From Candidatus Woesearchaeota archaeon (lineage in GTDB: Archaea > Nanobdellota > Nanobdellia > Woesearchaeales > SKIA01), in the NCBI GenBank assembly GCA_007117065.1, contig SKHI01000044.1:1-39765 (forward strand): DNA of 39,765 bases, read 5' to 3'. Each line of letters opens with the position of its first letter. Positions within the stretch are counted from its first letter, which is position 1. The notes below the pieces were generated by a model. It did not search any database. It had not been told where the DNA came from and worked only from the letters and a program-made list of their open reading frames with translations. Positions 16,423-24,358 of the stretch are shown in pieces. The position numbers were made by a program, and so were the translations under genes.

Positions 16423-17100
16423 TCATATTTTTTTCATCATCCATCTTGTTGCGTATAGGAATGGTGTTTCTGCTATTGCGATGATTATTTTTATTATCCA
16501 TTGCCCTAGTATGAGTGGCCAGATAGGGAGTATTCCGTAAAATGCTATTGTGATAAAGAGTACAGAATCTATGAATTGGCTTATTATTGTTGATGCGTTG
16601 TTTCGTAGCCAGAGGTGTTTTCCTTTTGTTTTTTGTTTCCAGAAGTGATATGCCCATACGTCGTGACTTTGTGATATAAGGTATGTTATGAGTCCTGCTA
16701 CTGTAATTCTCCAGGTAAGTCCTATTGCTTGATTAAATATTTCTGCTGCTTCTTGCATATAGATTGGTGCTTGCCAGTGTGTTACGATGAGTACTGATAT
16801 GACGAGTACTATGTTTGCGTAAAAGCCTGTCCATACTGCGTTTTGTGCTGCTTGTTTTCCCCATGTTTCTGCTATGATGTCTGTTATAAGAAATGTCATT
16901 GAAAATACGATTACTCCTGCTGGTACGGTAAATGCTCCTACTTCTACTATTTTGTTTGCGAAGATGCTTGCCATTACTGTGAGTGCTGCGAGTATTGCTA
17001 TGGTGTGTTCTTTGCCGTATTTTTTTCCGAGTATTCCTGCAAAGGATACTATTGTTATTGTTGCGAGTATCCATGTGCCAATAAGAAAAATTGATGTCAT
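16423..17100 (-). CDS. YhhQ/VUT_1-family queuosine/archaeosine precursor transporter
   Basis: This 225-aa integral membrane protein has about six hydrophobic helices. Family signatures are VPAGVIVFSMTFLITDIIAE (about residues 58-77), SQSHDVWAYHFWK and RNNASTIISQFIDSVLFI. YhhQ-type proteins take up preQ0/preQ1, so in archaea this would supply preQ0 for archaeosine in tRNA. The promoter AATATATAAT (17121-17130) is 26 nt before the ATG. A perfect palindrome at 17137-17154 and a divergent TrmB-type regulator gene follow, suggesting local control of uptake. The gene lies within the segment bounded by the 83-bp direct repeats. Confidence 0.85.
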   Translation of the reverse strand: MTSIFLIGTWILATITIVSFAGILGKKYGKEHTIAILAALTVMASIFANKIVEVGAFTVPAGVIVFSMTFLITDIIAETWGKQAAQNAVWTGFYANIVLVISVLIVTHWQAPIYMQEAAEIFNQAIGLTWRITVAGLITYLISQSHDVWAYHFWKQKTKGKHLWLRNNASTIISQFIDSVLFITIAFYGILPIWPLILGQWIIKIIIAIAETPFLYATRWMMKKI

Positions 17101-17136
17101 AGTTACTATTTGGTGCTAACAATATATAATTTGTTG

Positions 17137-17154
17137 TTCTTCCAAACGGAAGAA
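17137..17154. promoter_or_regulatory. Perfect palindromic operator candidate between transporter and TrmB-like gene
   Basis: TTCTTCC-AAAC-GGAAGAA has perfect 7-bp arms and a 4-nt spacer. It lies directly upstream of the transporter TATA box (17121-17130). On the other side it abuts the AATAATAAAT element (17153-17162), which is 27 nt before the regulator ATG at 17183. It is well placed for a TrmB-type dimer to control both genes. Confidence 0.65.
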
Positions 17155-17182
17155 TAATAAATGGCTTCTTCTCACACAGTGC

Positions 17183-17920
17183 ATGGATCTTCTTAAGCAG
17201 CTCGGACTTACTGATAACGAAATAAAACTGTATACAGAACTTCTTAGACGTGGAGAGTCAAAAACAGGTCCGCTCATAAAAACGCTTGGTATCTCTAGCT
17301 CGCGCGCGTACGCTTCGTTACACGAGCTCGTAAAGAAAGGCCTTGTTACGTATTACGAAAAAAATGCTGTTCGCCACTACCAGGCACAAAGCCCAGAACT
17401 ACTTATTGAATACACAAAAAACCTGCAACAACAAGCACAAAAAGCAGTTAAAGAACTCTCACAACTCGCCTTACCTGAGACAAGCGCAAACAAAAGCGCG
17501 TTGTTCGAAGGCTTTAACGGGTACAAGCAAGCATTTGAAATACTTCTTGAACAAACAGCAGATAAAACAGAGTTACTCACTCTGGGGTTTAGCCCGCGCA
17601 CATACGCATTTGAAACGTTAAGAAATTATTTGCGCACAGTAGATGCAAAACGAATAGAAAACAAGACTCCTATGCGCATCCTCCTTCCTACCGAAACAAA
17701 ATCAACTATAGGAAAAGATCGCGAGCAAGAAGCGTTTACGCGTGTACGATACCTTCCTCAAGGATATATTAGTCCTGTTGCGCTAAGTATATTTAAAGAC
17801 TACGTCATTCATTGGGCGTGGTCTGAACTTGATGTTACTGCGTTTCTCGTAAAAAACAGGGAAGTAGCTGAGGGGTTTAGAAATCACTTTGAGTTTCTTT
17901 GGAAACAGGCGAAGAAATAG
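17183..17920 (+). CDS. TrmB-family transcriptional regulator, divergent to the transporter
   Basis: The 245-aa protein has an N-terminal winged helix (LLKQLGLTDNEIKLYTELL, SSSRAYASLHELVKKGLV) and a short helical linker. Its C-terminal domain resembles the TrmB effector region (ALFEGFNGYKQAFEILLEQ, ending FRNHFEFLWKQAKK). It is shorter than classical sugar-sensing TrmB proteins and resembles the protein at 614-1417 in layout. Divergent placement with the preQ0-type transporter and the palindrome between them suggests it represses the transporter and itself. The ligand is unknown; a queuosine/archaeosine precursor is a guess from context. Its stop is 3 nt from the endA stop, converging. Confidence 0.82.
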   Translation: MDLLKQLGLTDNEIKLYTELLRRGESKTGPLIKTLGISSSRAYASLHELVKKGLVTYYEKNAVRHYQAQSPELLIEYTKNLQQQAQKAVKELSQLALPETSANKSALFEGFNGYKQAFEILLEQTADKTELLTLGFSPRTYAFETLRNYLRTVDAKRIENKTPMRILLPTETKSTIGKDREQEAFTRVRYLPQGYISPVALSIFKDYVIHWAWSELDVTAFLVKNREVAEGFRNHFEFLWKQAKK

Positions 17921-17921
17921 T

Positions 17922-18004
17922 TTTTATGGTCTCGTCCACTTAATCTCATAGTATGTTACGCTTCCTTCATCGTCTACTATTCCCATCATTAGGCGCTTTT
18001 TTGT
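17922..18004 (-). repeat. Second copy of the 83-bp direct repeat, within intact endA
   Basis: This is the functional copy: it encodes residues about 165-190 of EndA, including the catalytic-lysine neighbourhood, and the stop codon. It is identical to 16288-16370. The pair brackets the transporter and regulator genes. Confidence 0.9.
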
Positions 18005-18496
18005 ACTGTGCGCAACCCTATTTTTTGCTGCAAAATCATACCAAGTAAGTTGTTCGCCTTCATGGACGGGGTAAACTATCCATCGTGCGTGATCTTGACC
18101 TGGTTTTATTCCTCGGTCGTATACTCTAAAGTCTGCTCCAAATTTTAATGCTGTTTTTACGATATATCCTCTTGAACGAAGATCTTTAAACACGCAGTAC
18201 CTTGTCCAGAAGTTTGGCTCTATTTCTTGTGCGTGTTTAATGTATTGTTTAAAGTCGAGTTCTTTATCTTGAAAATATATGCGTATTTTTCCCTTCTCTT
18301 CTAGATATAATCCTTCTAATAGGGATAATTGTACGCGTTGTTCGTCATTTATTACTCCGTACCCTCCTTGGGTGTGTAGTTCCTTTGCTTCATCGCTTGA
18401 TGGTAATAGGACTCTTTCTCTGGCAAACAGTGCTGCTATTGGTTGTTTTTTTTCTTCCACACAGCCCGTATTCTTGCCTTGTTTATAATTGTTCAT
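17924..18496 (-). CDS. endA: tRNA-splicing endonuclease EndA
   Basis: EndA cuts pre-tRNA introns at bulge-helix-bulge motifs. The 190-aa length fits the homotetrameric archaeal type with one catalytic repeat. The catalytic triad is visible: Tyr126 in FRVYDRG, His136 in GQDHARWIVYPV and Lys166 in AHSTKKRLMMGIVD. The C-terminus YYEIKWTRP is typical. The gene diverges from rnz; a TTTATAG box near 18516-18523 fits a leaderless start at 18496. A substrate is encoded in the same window, the intron-bearing tRNA-Leu at 28054. Its 3' end is duplicated at 16288. Confidence 0.93.
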   Translation of the reverse strand: MNNYKQGKNTGCVEEKKQPIAALFARERVLLPSSDEAKELHTQGGYGVINDEQRVQLSLLEGLYLEEKGKIRIYFQDKELDFKQYIKHAQEIEPNFWTRYCVFKDLRSRGYIVKTALKFGADFRVYDRGIKPGQDHARWIVYPVHEGEQLTWYDFAAKNRVAHSTKKRLMMGIVDDEGSVTYYEIKWTRP

Positions 18497-18562
18497 GCCA
18501 AATGAGTTATCTTCTATAAAGAAAATAAATACTCTGTTAAATAAGTTCTTGTTTTATACTGC

Positions 18563-19477
18563 ATGCAAGTAGTTTTTCTCGGTACAGGCGCTATGGTTCC
18601 AACTAAGCAGAGAAACGTATCTTCTGTTCTTTTAGAGTACGCGGGAGAGTTTATCTTGTTTGATTGTGGCGAAGGTACCCAGCGTCAGATGAATCTAGCA
18701 GGATGCAACAGGATAAAAACGCGCATAATTCTTCTTACGCACTGGCACGGGGACCATGTAAGCGGCCTTATTGGGCTGATTCAAACCATGGGTAACATTC
18801 CCGAGCCTCGTTTAGTGACTATAATTGGGCCTTTAGGGACTAAAAAACATATGCAGCATTTATTACAAAGCGCTCTTTTTGATAAGCGCTTGCCTTTAGA
18901 AATCATTGAGGTGTATCCTGAAGTGCCAACTGCCGTGTTAGAACGTGAAGCATTCATTGTTCGTGCGGTTCGTGTAGAGCATAGTGTTCCTACGATTGCG
19001 TTTCGATTCCAAGAAAAATCCAAGCGGCGCATCAATCTTTCTGCCGCGCACGCTCTTGGTCTTAAACAAGGTCCTCTTCTTGGCGCACTTTCTCGCGGAG
19101 AGTCTGTCCTGTTTGATGATAAACATATTTCTCCTGAGCAAGTAACTTACATCCAGGAGGGGCGTTCTGTAACATACGTTATGGACACTGGGTATACGCA
19201 ATCAGCCATTGCTCTCGCTGAGAACTCAGATATGCTTATCTGTGAATCGACCTTTTGTGCAAAGACGCATCAAGATAAAGCCGAAGAATATGGTCATTTA
19301 AGTGCATTTCAAGCTGCAACGATTGCAAAATCTGCTCATGCGAGACAATTAGTTCTTACGCATTTTAGTCAGCGTTATCCTGTCATCGACGCTTTACTTG
19401 ACGAGGCAAAAGAGGTATTTCCACAAACAATTGCGGCCTATGACTTTCTTTCTTTGTCCATAGATCGCAAGGAATGA
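18563..19477 (+). CDS. rnz: Ribonuclease Z, tRNA 3'-end processing
   Basis: This 304-aa metallo-beta-lactamase-fold nuclease removes 3' trailers from pre-tRNA. Visible motifs are the N-terminal FLGTGAMVPTKQRNVSS, the metal-binding THWHGDHVSG (residues about 60-69), VMDTGYT with metal-ligand Asp, and the late LVLTHFSQRY. The length is normal for the short form. Its promoter TTAAATAAG at about 18538-18546 lies 25 nt upstream, and the gene diverges from endA, so two tRNA maturation genes share one intergenic region. tRNA genes here lack an encoded CCA (see tRNA-Leu), so RNase Z cleavage plus a CCA-adding enzyme is needed. Confidence 0.94.
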   Translation: MQVVFLGTGAMVPTKQRNVSSVLLEYAGEFILFDCGEGTQRQMNLAGCNRIKTRIILLTHWHGDHVSGLIGLIQTMGNIPEPRLVTIIGPLGTKKHMQHLLQSALFDKRLPLEIIEVYPEVPTAVLEREAFIVRAVRVEHSVPTIAFRFQEKSKRRINLSAAHALGLKQGPLLGALSRGESVLFDDKHISPEQVTYIQEGRSVTYVMDTGYTQSAIALAENSDMLICESTFCAKTHQDKAEEYGHLSAFQAATIAKSAHARQLVLTHFSQRYPVIDALLDEAKEVFPQTIAAYDFLSLSIDRKE

Positions 19478-19534
19478 CTGTCACTGGACATTTGCACGCG
19501 TATGCTTTATAGTGTACTATGACAAAGAAAAAAT

Positions 19535-19693
19535 ATGTATCTTGTTCAATGTTCTTCTTGTGGAGGAAAACAAAAAACGAATCCTGTAAAATCGATTATA
19601 AAAAGTAAAAAACGTTGTGTGTTTTGCGGCTATTCGTTTCGAATATATAGGAATTGTAATGATTTCTGTATTGTTAAAAAATTGTCTTCCTAA
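19535..19693 (+). CDS. 52-aa zinc-ribbon protein
   Basis: A short gene reads MYLVQCSSCGGKQKT, then KKRCVFCGYSFRI, then CNDFCIVKKLSS and a stop. Two CxxC knuckles about 20 residues apart (Cys6/Cys9 and Cys28/Cys31) form a zinc ribbon, and two more cysteines follow (41, 45). TTTATA at 19506-19511 is about 27 nt before the ATG, as for leaderless genes elsewhere in the window. Small zinc ribbons like this often bind RNA, ribosomes or polymerase, but the role here is unknown. It sits between rnz and gyrA on the same strand. A competing 29-codon frame from 19519 lacks such motifs. Confidence 0.62.
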   Translation: MYLVQCSSCGGKQKTNPVKSIIKSKKRCVFCGYSFRIYRNCNDFCIVKKLSS

Positions 19694-19739
19694 TGGATAA
19701 AAGACCAAAGTTTATAAAGACCTCTTCCTCTTTATTTTT

Positions 19740-22154
19740 ATGACTCGCGATGTCGTTTCTGTACGCGTAATAGAAGACGAAATGAAAGATGCATATATGG
19801 CATATGCTATGAGTGTTATCGTAGGAAGAGCTCTTCCTGACGTCCGTGATGGTCTTAAACCAGTGCATAGACGAATTCTTTATGCCATGCACGATCTTGG
19901 TATGCGTCACAACACACCATACAAGAAAAGTGCACGTATCGTCGGTGAAGTTTTGGGTAAGTATCACCCACATGGCGATTCTGCAGTATATGATGCACTT
20001 GTCCGTCTTGCTCAGGAGTGGAATATGTCCTCTCCTTTGATTGATGGTCAAGGAAATTTTGGGAGTCAGGATGGCGACTCAGCTGCTGCGATGCGTTATA
20101 CGGAAGCGCGTCTTGCAAAGATATCTCAAGAACTTCTTCTTGATCTAGAAAAGGATACTGTTGATTGGAGTGATAATTTTGACGGTTCATTAAGGGAGCC
20201 TTCTGTTTTACCTTCTATTCTTCCAAATTTATTGGTTAATGGCAGTGCTGGTATTGCAGTTGGTATGGCAACAAATATGCCTCCGCACAATATTTCCGAA
20301 GTGGTTCAAGCCCTCATCGCTTACATTAAGAATTCTGATATCTCTCTTACAGAAATACTTTCTCTTCTTCCAGGACCTGATTTTCCAACCGGCGGAACCA
20401 TTTGTGGGCGCTCAGGAATATATGATGCATATTCTACTGGTAGGGGAAAGATTAAATTACGAGGGGTTATTCAACGAGAAGGCGATCAACGTTTAGTAAT
20501 AACTGAAATCCCGTATCAAGTTGTAAAAGCAGATTTAGTCACACAAATTGCTGAACTTGTTTCTGAAAAACGCATTGAAGGAATTCGTGATTTACGTGAT
20601 GAAAGTAATAGAAAAGGAATGCGTATTGTTGTTGAGCTGAAGCGTGATGCGCAGCCAGAAATAGTTGAGAATGCATTATTTAAGTATACGCGTCTCCAAC
20701 AAACATTTGGAGTAATTAACCTTGCTCTTGTTAACGGACAGCCTAAGGTTCTTGCTATAAAAGAGTTATTTTTTCAATATGTGTCGCATAGAAGAGAGGT
20801 CATTACGCGAAGAACAGTATATGACCTAAATAAAGCAGAGCAAAGAGCGCACATTCTTGAAGGGCTTCTTATTGCTCTGGAATCAATTGATTCTATCGTT
20901 GCCTTAATCAAGCAAAGTGCTTCTTCAGAAATTGCTCGTGAGCAGTTAATCGCTTCGTTTTCGCTCTCTGAAGAACAAGCAAAAGCCATACTCGATATGC
21001 GTCTTTCTAAACTAACAGGCTTAGAGCAAGAAGGGATAAAAAAAGAACACGCACAGCTTCTTGTTGCAATTGCTGATTACAAGGACATCCTTGCAAATCC
21101 TGTACGCATAGATGCTATTATTGTTGACGAATTATCTCATTTACAGCAAACATATCCTGTTGCTCGACGAACACAAATATCAGATGATTTTGAAGATATT
21201 GATATCGAGGATTTAATAGAATCTGAAGACATGGTGGTTACTATTAGCAATTCTGGTTATGTAAAACGTCTGCCTGTGGATACATATCACGCACAGCACA
21301 GAGGTGGTAAAGGAATTATTGGCGCAACTACCAAAGAAGATGATTTTATCGAACATCTCTTTGTTGCAAACACGCATGCATACCTTCTCTTTTTTTCAAA
21401 CAGGGGTCAGGTCTATTGGAAAAAAGTATATCATATTCCTGAGTCAAGTAGAACTGCTAAAGGAACTGCAATAATCAATCTTTTAGGGATAGAAAAAGGC
21501 GAGTCAATTAGCAGTATTATTGCAGTTGACTCTTTTGATTCTATACGTAACCTTGTTTTTTGTACCAAAAATGGTATTGTAAAGAAGACGAGTTTAGAAG
21601 AGTATAGTAGGCCGCGTTCAGGAGGAATTCATGCGATTAAATTGGATTCTGATGATGATCTTGTCAACGTAGTTCTTACCTCTGGTTCTGATAAGCTTAT
21701 CTTTAGTAGCTCGCAAGGATACTCTTTAGTCTGTGAAGAGTCTGATATTCGCTCTATGGGTCGTTTTACCAGAGGGGTTATTGCCATGAAGTTGCGTTCA
21801 AAAGATGTACTCGTAAATGTCAGTGTTCTTCAAGAGGGTGCCGAGTTACTTACTGTTACGGAAAACGGATATGGTAAACGTACTGCGTTAACTGAGTACC
21901 CTCTACAGAGAAGAGGGGGTCTTGGCGTAAAAAATATACAGACCTCTTCGCGTAACGGATTAGTTGTTGCTTCAAGAGTTGTTTCTCAAACAGATGACTT
22001 GCTCTTAATTACGCAAAAAGGTATTATTATTCGTACAAAAGCAAGTGAGATTACTGTTATTGGAAGGAATACGCAAGGTGTTCGTATTATGCGTCTTAAT
22101 GCTGATGATTCTCTGCAGGCTCTCGCACGAATTATTGTTGAAGAAAACGAATGA
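19740..22154 (+). CDS. gyrA: DNA gyrase subunit A
   Basis: The 804-aa protein is the breakage-reunion subunit of a type IIA topoisomerase that introduces negative supercoils with GyrB (not in this window). It shows [37 protein letters not shown], the catalytic Tyr120 in [10 protein letters not shown], and a C-terminal beta-pinwheel of repeated blades ([53 protein letters not shown]). The GyrA box reads QHRGGKG against the usual QRRGGKG. TTTATAAA near 19709-19716 is 27 nt before the ATG. Archaea that have gyrase acquired it from bacteria, so this gene records an old transfer. Confidence 0.95.
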   Translation: MTRDVVSVRVIEDEMKDAYMAYAMSVIVGRALPDVRDGLKPVHRRILYAMHDLGMRHNTPYKKSARIVGEVLGKYHPHGDSAVYDALVRLAQEWNMSSPLIDGQGNFGSQDGDSAAAMRYTEARLAKISQELLLDLEKDTVDWSDNFDGSLREPSVLPSILPNLLVNGSAGIAVGMATNMPPHNISEVVQALIAYIKNSDISLTEILSLLPGPDFPTGGTICGRSGIYDAYSTGRGKIKLRGVIQREGDQRLVITEIPYQVVKADLVTQIAELVSEKRIEGIRDLRDESNRKGMRIVVELKRDAQPEIVENALFKYTRLQQTFGVINLALVNGQPKVLAIKELFFQYVSHRREVITRRTVYDLNKAEQRAHILEGLLIALESIDSIVALIKQSASSEIAREQLIASFSLSEEQAKAILDMRLSKLTGLEQEGIKKEHAQLLVAIADYKDILANPVRIDAIIVDELSHLQQTYPVARRTQISDDFEDIDIEDLIESEDMVVTISNSGYVKRLPVDTYHAQHRGGKGIIGATTKEDDFIEHLFVANTHAYLLFFSNRGQVYWKKVYHIPESSRTAKGTAIINLLGIEKGESISSIIAVDSFDSIRNLVFCTKNGIVKKTSLEEYSRPRSGGIHAIKLDSDDDLVNVVLTSGSDKLIFSSSQGYSLVCEESDIRSMGRFTRGVIAMKLRSKDVLVNVSVLQEGAELLTVTENGYGKRTALTEYPLQRRGGLGVKNIQTSSRNGLVVASRVVSQTDDLLLITQKGIIIRTKASEITVIGRNTQGVRIMRLNADDSLQALARIIVEENE

Positions 22155-22193
22155 TTTTTAAGGCGATGCTATTGTATATAGTTGAGGTGTTGT

Positions 22194-22775
22194 ATGGCTG
22201 AATCAACAGAAATAATTCAAGAGTTAATTGGTGTTTGCGAACTTCTTGATGCTCTCTATTTTGATATTGACAATCTCTTTAGAGATTTTTATTCTTTATC
22301 TCAAGACGCTGCGCAAGAACATTTATTCACGTATGCAAACACTCTTGCATATATCCCTCGTTCCCTTCAACTTTTGCAAGATTTCAGAAGACACTTTCCT
22401 GATTTGATTGCAAAGTCTTCTGTTGTTCAAGATCAAATGATTTCTGTACGAGGCGATAGTCAGGCTTTATCCTCTGAAGAAATGCGTATATTTGTACGCG
22501 TTGCTGACGTAAAGAAGGTTATTCTGTATGCTATTGAATTACTAGAAAATATTTTATTGTTTATTCGATTTTCAACGAATGCATTATTGGAGGCGATATG
22601 GTATGATAAGGATGATTTTTTTGAACAAATGGATCGCTGGTATCAAATTATTAGACCAGATTTATTACATAAAAAAGTCTATGAGGTAACTTCTTTATTG
22701 TTATTATTTTCTCAGGACTTAATGGAATTTTCTTTTTTTGAAGAACGAATGAGGGCTGTTTTTAATGATCGATAA
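22194..22775 (+). CDS. Helical protein of unknown function, first of three overlapping genes after gyrA
   Basis: The 193-aa product starts at the ATG at 22194, which has a GAGGTG Shine-Dalgarno site at 22184-22189. An in-frame upstream start at 22182 lies before this site and is rejected. The protein is almost all alpha-helical and acidic, with aromatic-rich amphipathic helices (LDALYFDIDNLFRDFY, FFEQMDRWYQIIRP). It has no signal peptide and no clear membrane span. No family recognised. Its end overlaps the next gene by 11 nt. Confidence 0.72.
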   Translation: MAESTEIIQELIGVCELLDALYFDIDNLFRDFYSLSQDAAQEHLFTYANTLAYIPRSLQLLQDFRRHFPDLIAKSSVVQDQMISVRGDSQALSSEEMRIFVRVADVKKVILYAIELLENILLFIRFSTNALLEAIWYDKDDFFEQMDRWYQIIRPDLLHKKVYEVTSLLLLFSQDLMEFSFFEERMRAVFNDR

Positions 22776-23241
22776 ATTGCGTTCGCAAGGTTGGTCGGAA
22801 CAAGAGTTAATTCATTTACAAAGACATTATTCTCCCGTAAAAGAAAGTGCTTTTTTATTGATTCTTGTTATTTTTCTCTTATTTTTTTCTGCTTTTGTGA
22901 TATCATATGCATACGCTCTGTTAAGTCTTCTTTTGCGTCCTGAGTTATTTTATGCTGTTATAGCTCTTACAGGAATCTCCTTAGGAGCGGTATTTGGAGT
23001 TCTTCTAGTTGATATCGACCGTCTCGATCGTTATCATCACATCATATTGCTTATTTCAATTCCTTTAATTTCTGGTTTTGGCATGTATCTGGCTTTTCTG
23101 GATATTCATTCTTCTCTTATTCCAGGCAGTTTTATTCATGATGCAGTAAAGTCTTCTCTCATTTATTCTTTTTCTTTTCTTTTACCATATATGTTTTGGG
23201 TGATCTATCAATGGAACTTAAAGATTGTGTATTCGAATTAG
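22765..23241 (+). CDS. Four-helix membrane protein, unknown function
   Basis: The 158-aa product has a short soluble N-terminus (MIDKLRSQGWSEQELIHL), reminiscent of short membrane proteins that begin with a small helical hook. Four hydrophobic helices follow at about residues 28-52, 62-83, 92-112 and 127-150. No transport or enzymatic motif is seen. It overlaps the genes on both sides (11 nt and 31 nt), so the three are probably made as a unit. Confidence 0.72.
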   Translation: MIDKLRSQGWSEQELIHLQRHYSPVKESAFLLILVIFLLFFSAFVISYAYALLSLLLRPELFYAVIALTGISLGAVFGVLLVDIDRLDRYHHIILLISIPLISGFGMYLAFLDIHSSLIPGSFIHDAVKSSLIYSFSFLLPYMFWVIYQWNLKIVYSN

Positions 23242-23591
23242 TACGGTTTAGGCTTGCTCATAAAAGAGTTTCTGTCCCTTTGAAAGAAACAAATTCTTCT
23301 TTCTCATACGACCTTAAGGGAGTCTCTTATCAGTATTTTTTTTCAGATGTATTATCCATTCCATCTTGTACTGGCGTGTGTTTTTATGCTTGTCTAAATA
23401 CTCCAGAAAACATTGCTTTTTTAGTGGAGAATTGGGACGCGTTTCTTCAGGATAGATTAACTATATTATTCATGAATCCTTCAGTGAACATGTTTTGGAA
23501 AATCGCTCCTAAGTCTCATGCGCTTATTTCAGATGCAGAAACATTAGAACAAGGAATTCGTTCTCTAGCTGAACAGGTTCCTTTTGTTTAG
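23211..23591 (+). CDS. Small soluble protein, unknown function
   Basis: The ATG at 23211 gives 126 residues; a GGGTGAT site just upstream lies inside the previous gene. The protein looks mixed alpha/beta (CVFELVRFRLAH, FFSDVLSIPSCTGVCFYACL) with four cysteines, three of them in one short stretch. No family recognised. It is the third gene of the gyrA-distal group and converges on a PRC-barrel gene 6 nt away. Confidence 0.65.
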   Translation: MELKDCVFELVRFRLAHKRVSVPLKETNSSFSYDLKGVSYQYFFSDVLSIPSCTGVCFYACLNTPENIAFLVENWDAFLQDRLTILFMNPSVNMFWKIAPKSHALISDAETLEQGIRSLAEQVPFV

Positions 23592-23597
23592 TTGTGC

Positions 23598-23876
23598 TTA
23601 GAATTCGTCGTCGTCATCATTTGCACTATGACTTGGTATTGCGTTTTTACTGATGATTACGATATCTCCTATAGCTTTACAGAGTTGATGTGGCACGATT
23701 ACTCCTTTTGCATTTCCAAGAACTTTTTGTAGGTAGCTTCCTCTTGTAGCTTTTACTCTCCATCCAAAAATCTTGTTTTGCGTAATGATGCTTTCTTCCA
23801 CATCTCCAAAATAATCTCCTTCATCAGTGAACACTCTCATGTCATACGTTTCCGAGACTTTTTTCATCTTTAACAT
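23598..23876 (-). CDS. PRC-barrel domain protein with acidic tail
   Basis: The 92-aa protein carries a PRC-barrel pattern: VSETYDMRVFTDEGDYFGDV, then FGWRVKATRGSYLQ, then GVIVPHQLCKAIGDIVII. It ends in a short acidic tail (NDDDDEF). TTTAAAT near 23900-23906 is about 27 nt before the ATG, giving a leaderless transcript. It is distinct from the PRC-barrel protein at 11223, which lacks the acidic tail. Small stand-alone PRC-barrels are common in archaea and their roles are mostly unknown; an adaptor function is inferred from the fold. Confidence 0.8.
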   Translation of the reverse strand: MLKMKKVSETYDMRVFTDEGDYFGDVEESIITQNKIFGWRVKATRGSYLQKVLGNAKGVIVPHQLCKAIGDIVIISKNAIPSHSANDDDDEF

Positions 23877-23974
23877 ACAGTTTTTACTTTCTTTCGATTA
23901 TTTAAATGTTTGCTCTGAAATTGGTAACGTTTATATACTCTTTATGTCTTTATGTTTATAAGAGGGAGTTTCTA

Positions 23975-24358
23975 ATGACAACTGAAATACAAACGGTCAC
24001 ACTTGCAATTATTCTTGGAACTTTAGTTGCGATTGTGTATGCTTTACGGATACTCGTCCTCTTAGAAAGACGCATTGCTCGTGTTGATCATCATGTTGAA
24101 CTGATGGCCATGGGCATTTTAAAAGATGAGAAGCGGATCCTTTCCGAAGAAAATCGTCTTGAAGAGATGATTAAACAATTACTTCCTGCACCCGCTGCTA
24201 AGAAGTCTGTTTCTAAGCCTGCTGCTAAGAAGTCTGTTTCTAAGCCTGTTGCTAAGAAGTCTGTTTCTAAGCCTGTTGCTAAGAAGTCTGTTTCTAAGCC
24301 TGTTGCTAAGAAGTCTGTTAAATCTGCGTCTTCTAAGAAGAAGTCTGTGAAGAAATAA
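23975..24358 (+). CDS. Membrane-anchored coiled-coil protein with Lys-rich nonapeptide repeat tail
   Basis: The start is the ATG at 23975, with a GAGGGAG Shine-Dalgarno site at 23962-23968 and TTTATATA near 23930. The 127-aa product has one membrane helix (about residues 8-28), a basic-acidic coiled coil (about 30-65), and then tandem copies of the nonapeptide AAKKSVSKP with V/A variation. It ends SKKKSVKK. One face would be membrane-bound while the tail, strongly positive and histone-H1-like, could bind DNA or RNA. This is inferred from composition. The last 26 nt overlap the convergent hjc gene. Confidence 0.75.
   Translation: MTTEIQTVTLAIILGTLVAIVYALRILVLLERRIARVDHHVELMAMGILKDEKRILSEENRLEEMIKQLLPAPAAKKSVSKPAAKKSVSKPVAKKSVSKPVAKKSVSKPVAKKSVKSASSKKKSVKK
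24194..24319 (+). repeat. 27-bp tandem repeats coding for AAKKSVSKP
   Basis: Four complete 27-bp units (24194, 24221, 24248, 24275) and an 18-bp partial fifth are nearly identical; units differ mainly in the first codon, GCT or GTT. Near-identity at synonymous sites implies recent expansion by slippage or unequal exchange, and copy number may vary between strains. Confidence 0.93.

Noticed and set aside
16319-16540. A plus-strand frame over the orphan endA fragment
   Set aside because: It is a shadow created by the antisense of the repeat and of the transporter gene end.
17161-17196. An 11-codon frame upstream of the second TrmB-like gene
   Set aside because: If the mRNA is leaderless from 17183 as the promoter spacing suggests, this frame is not transcribed.
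16288-17920. An insertion sequence or transposon between the 83-bp repeats
   Set aside because: No transposase, terminal inverted repeats or short target-site duplication were seen; the repeat is part of endA itself.
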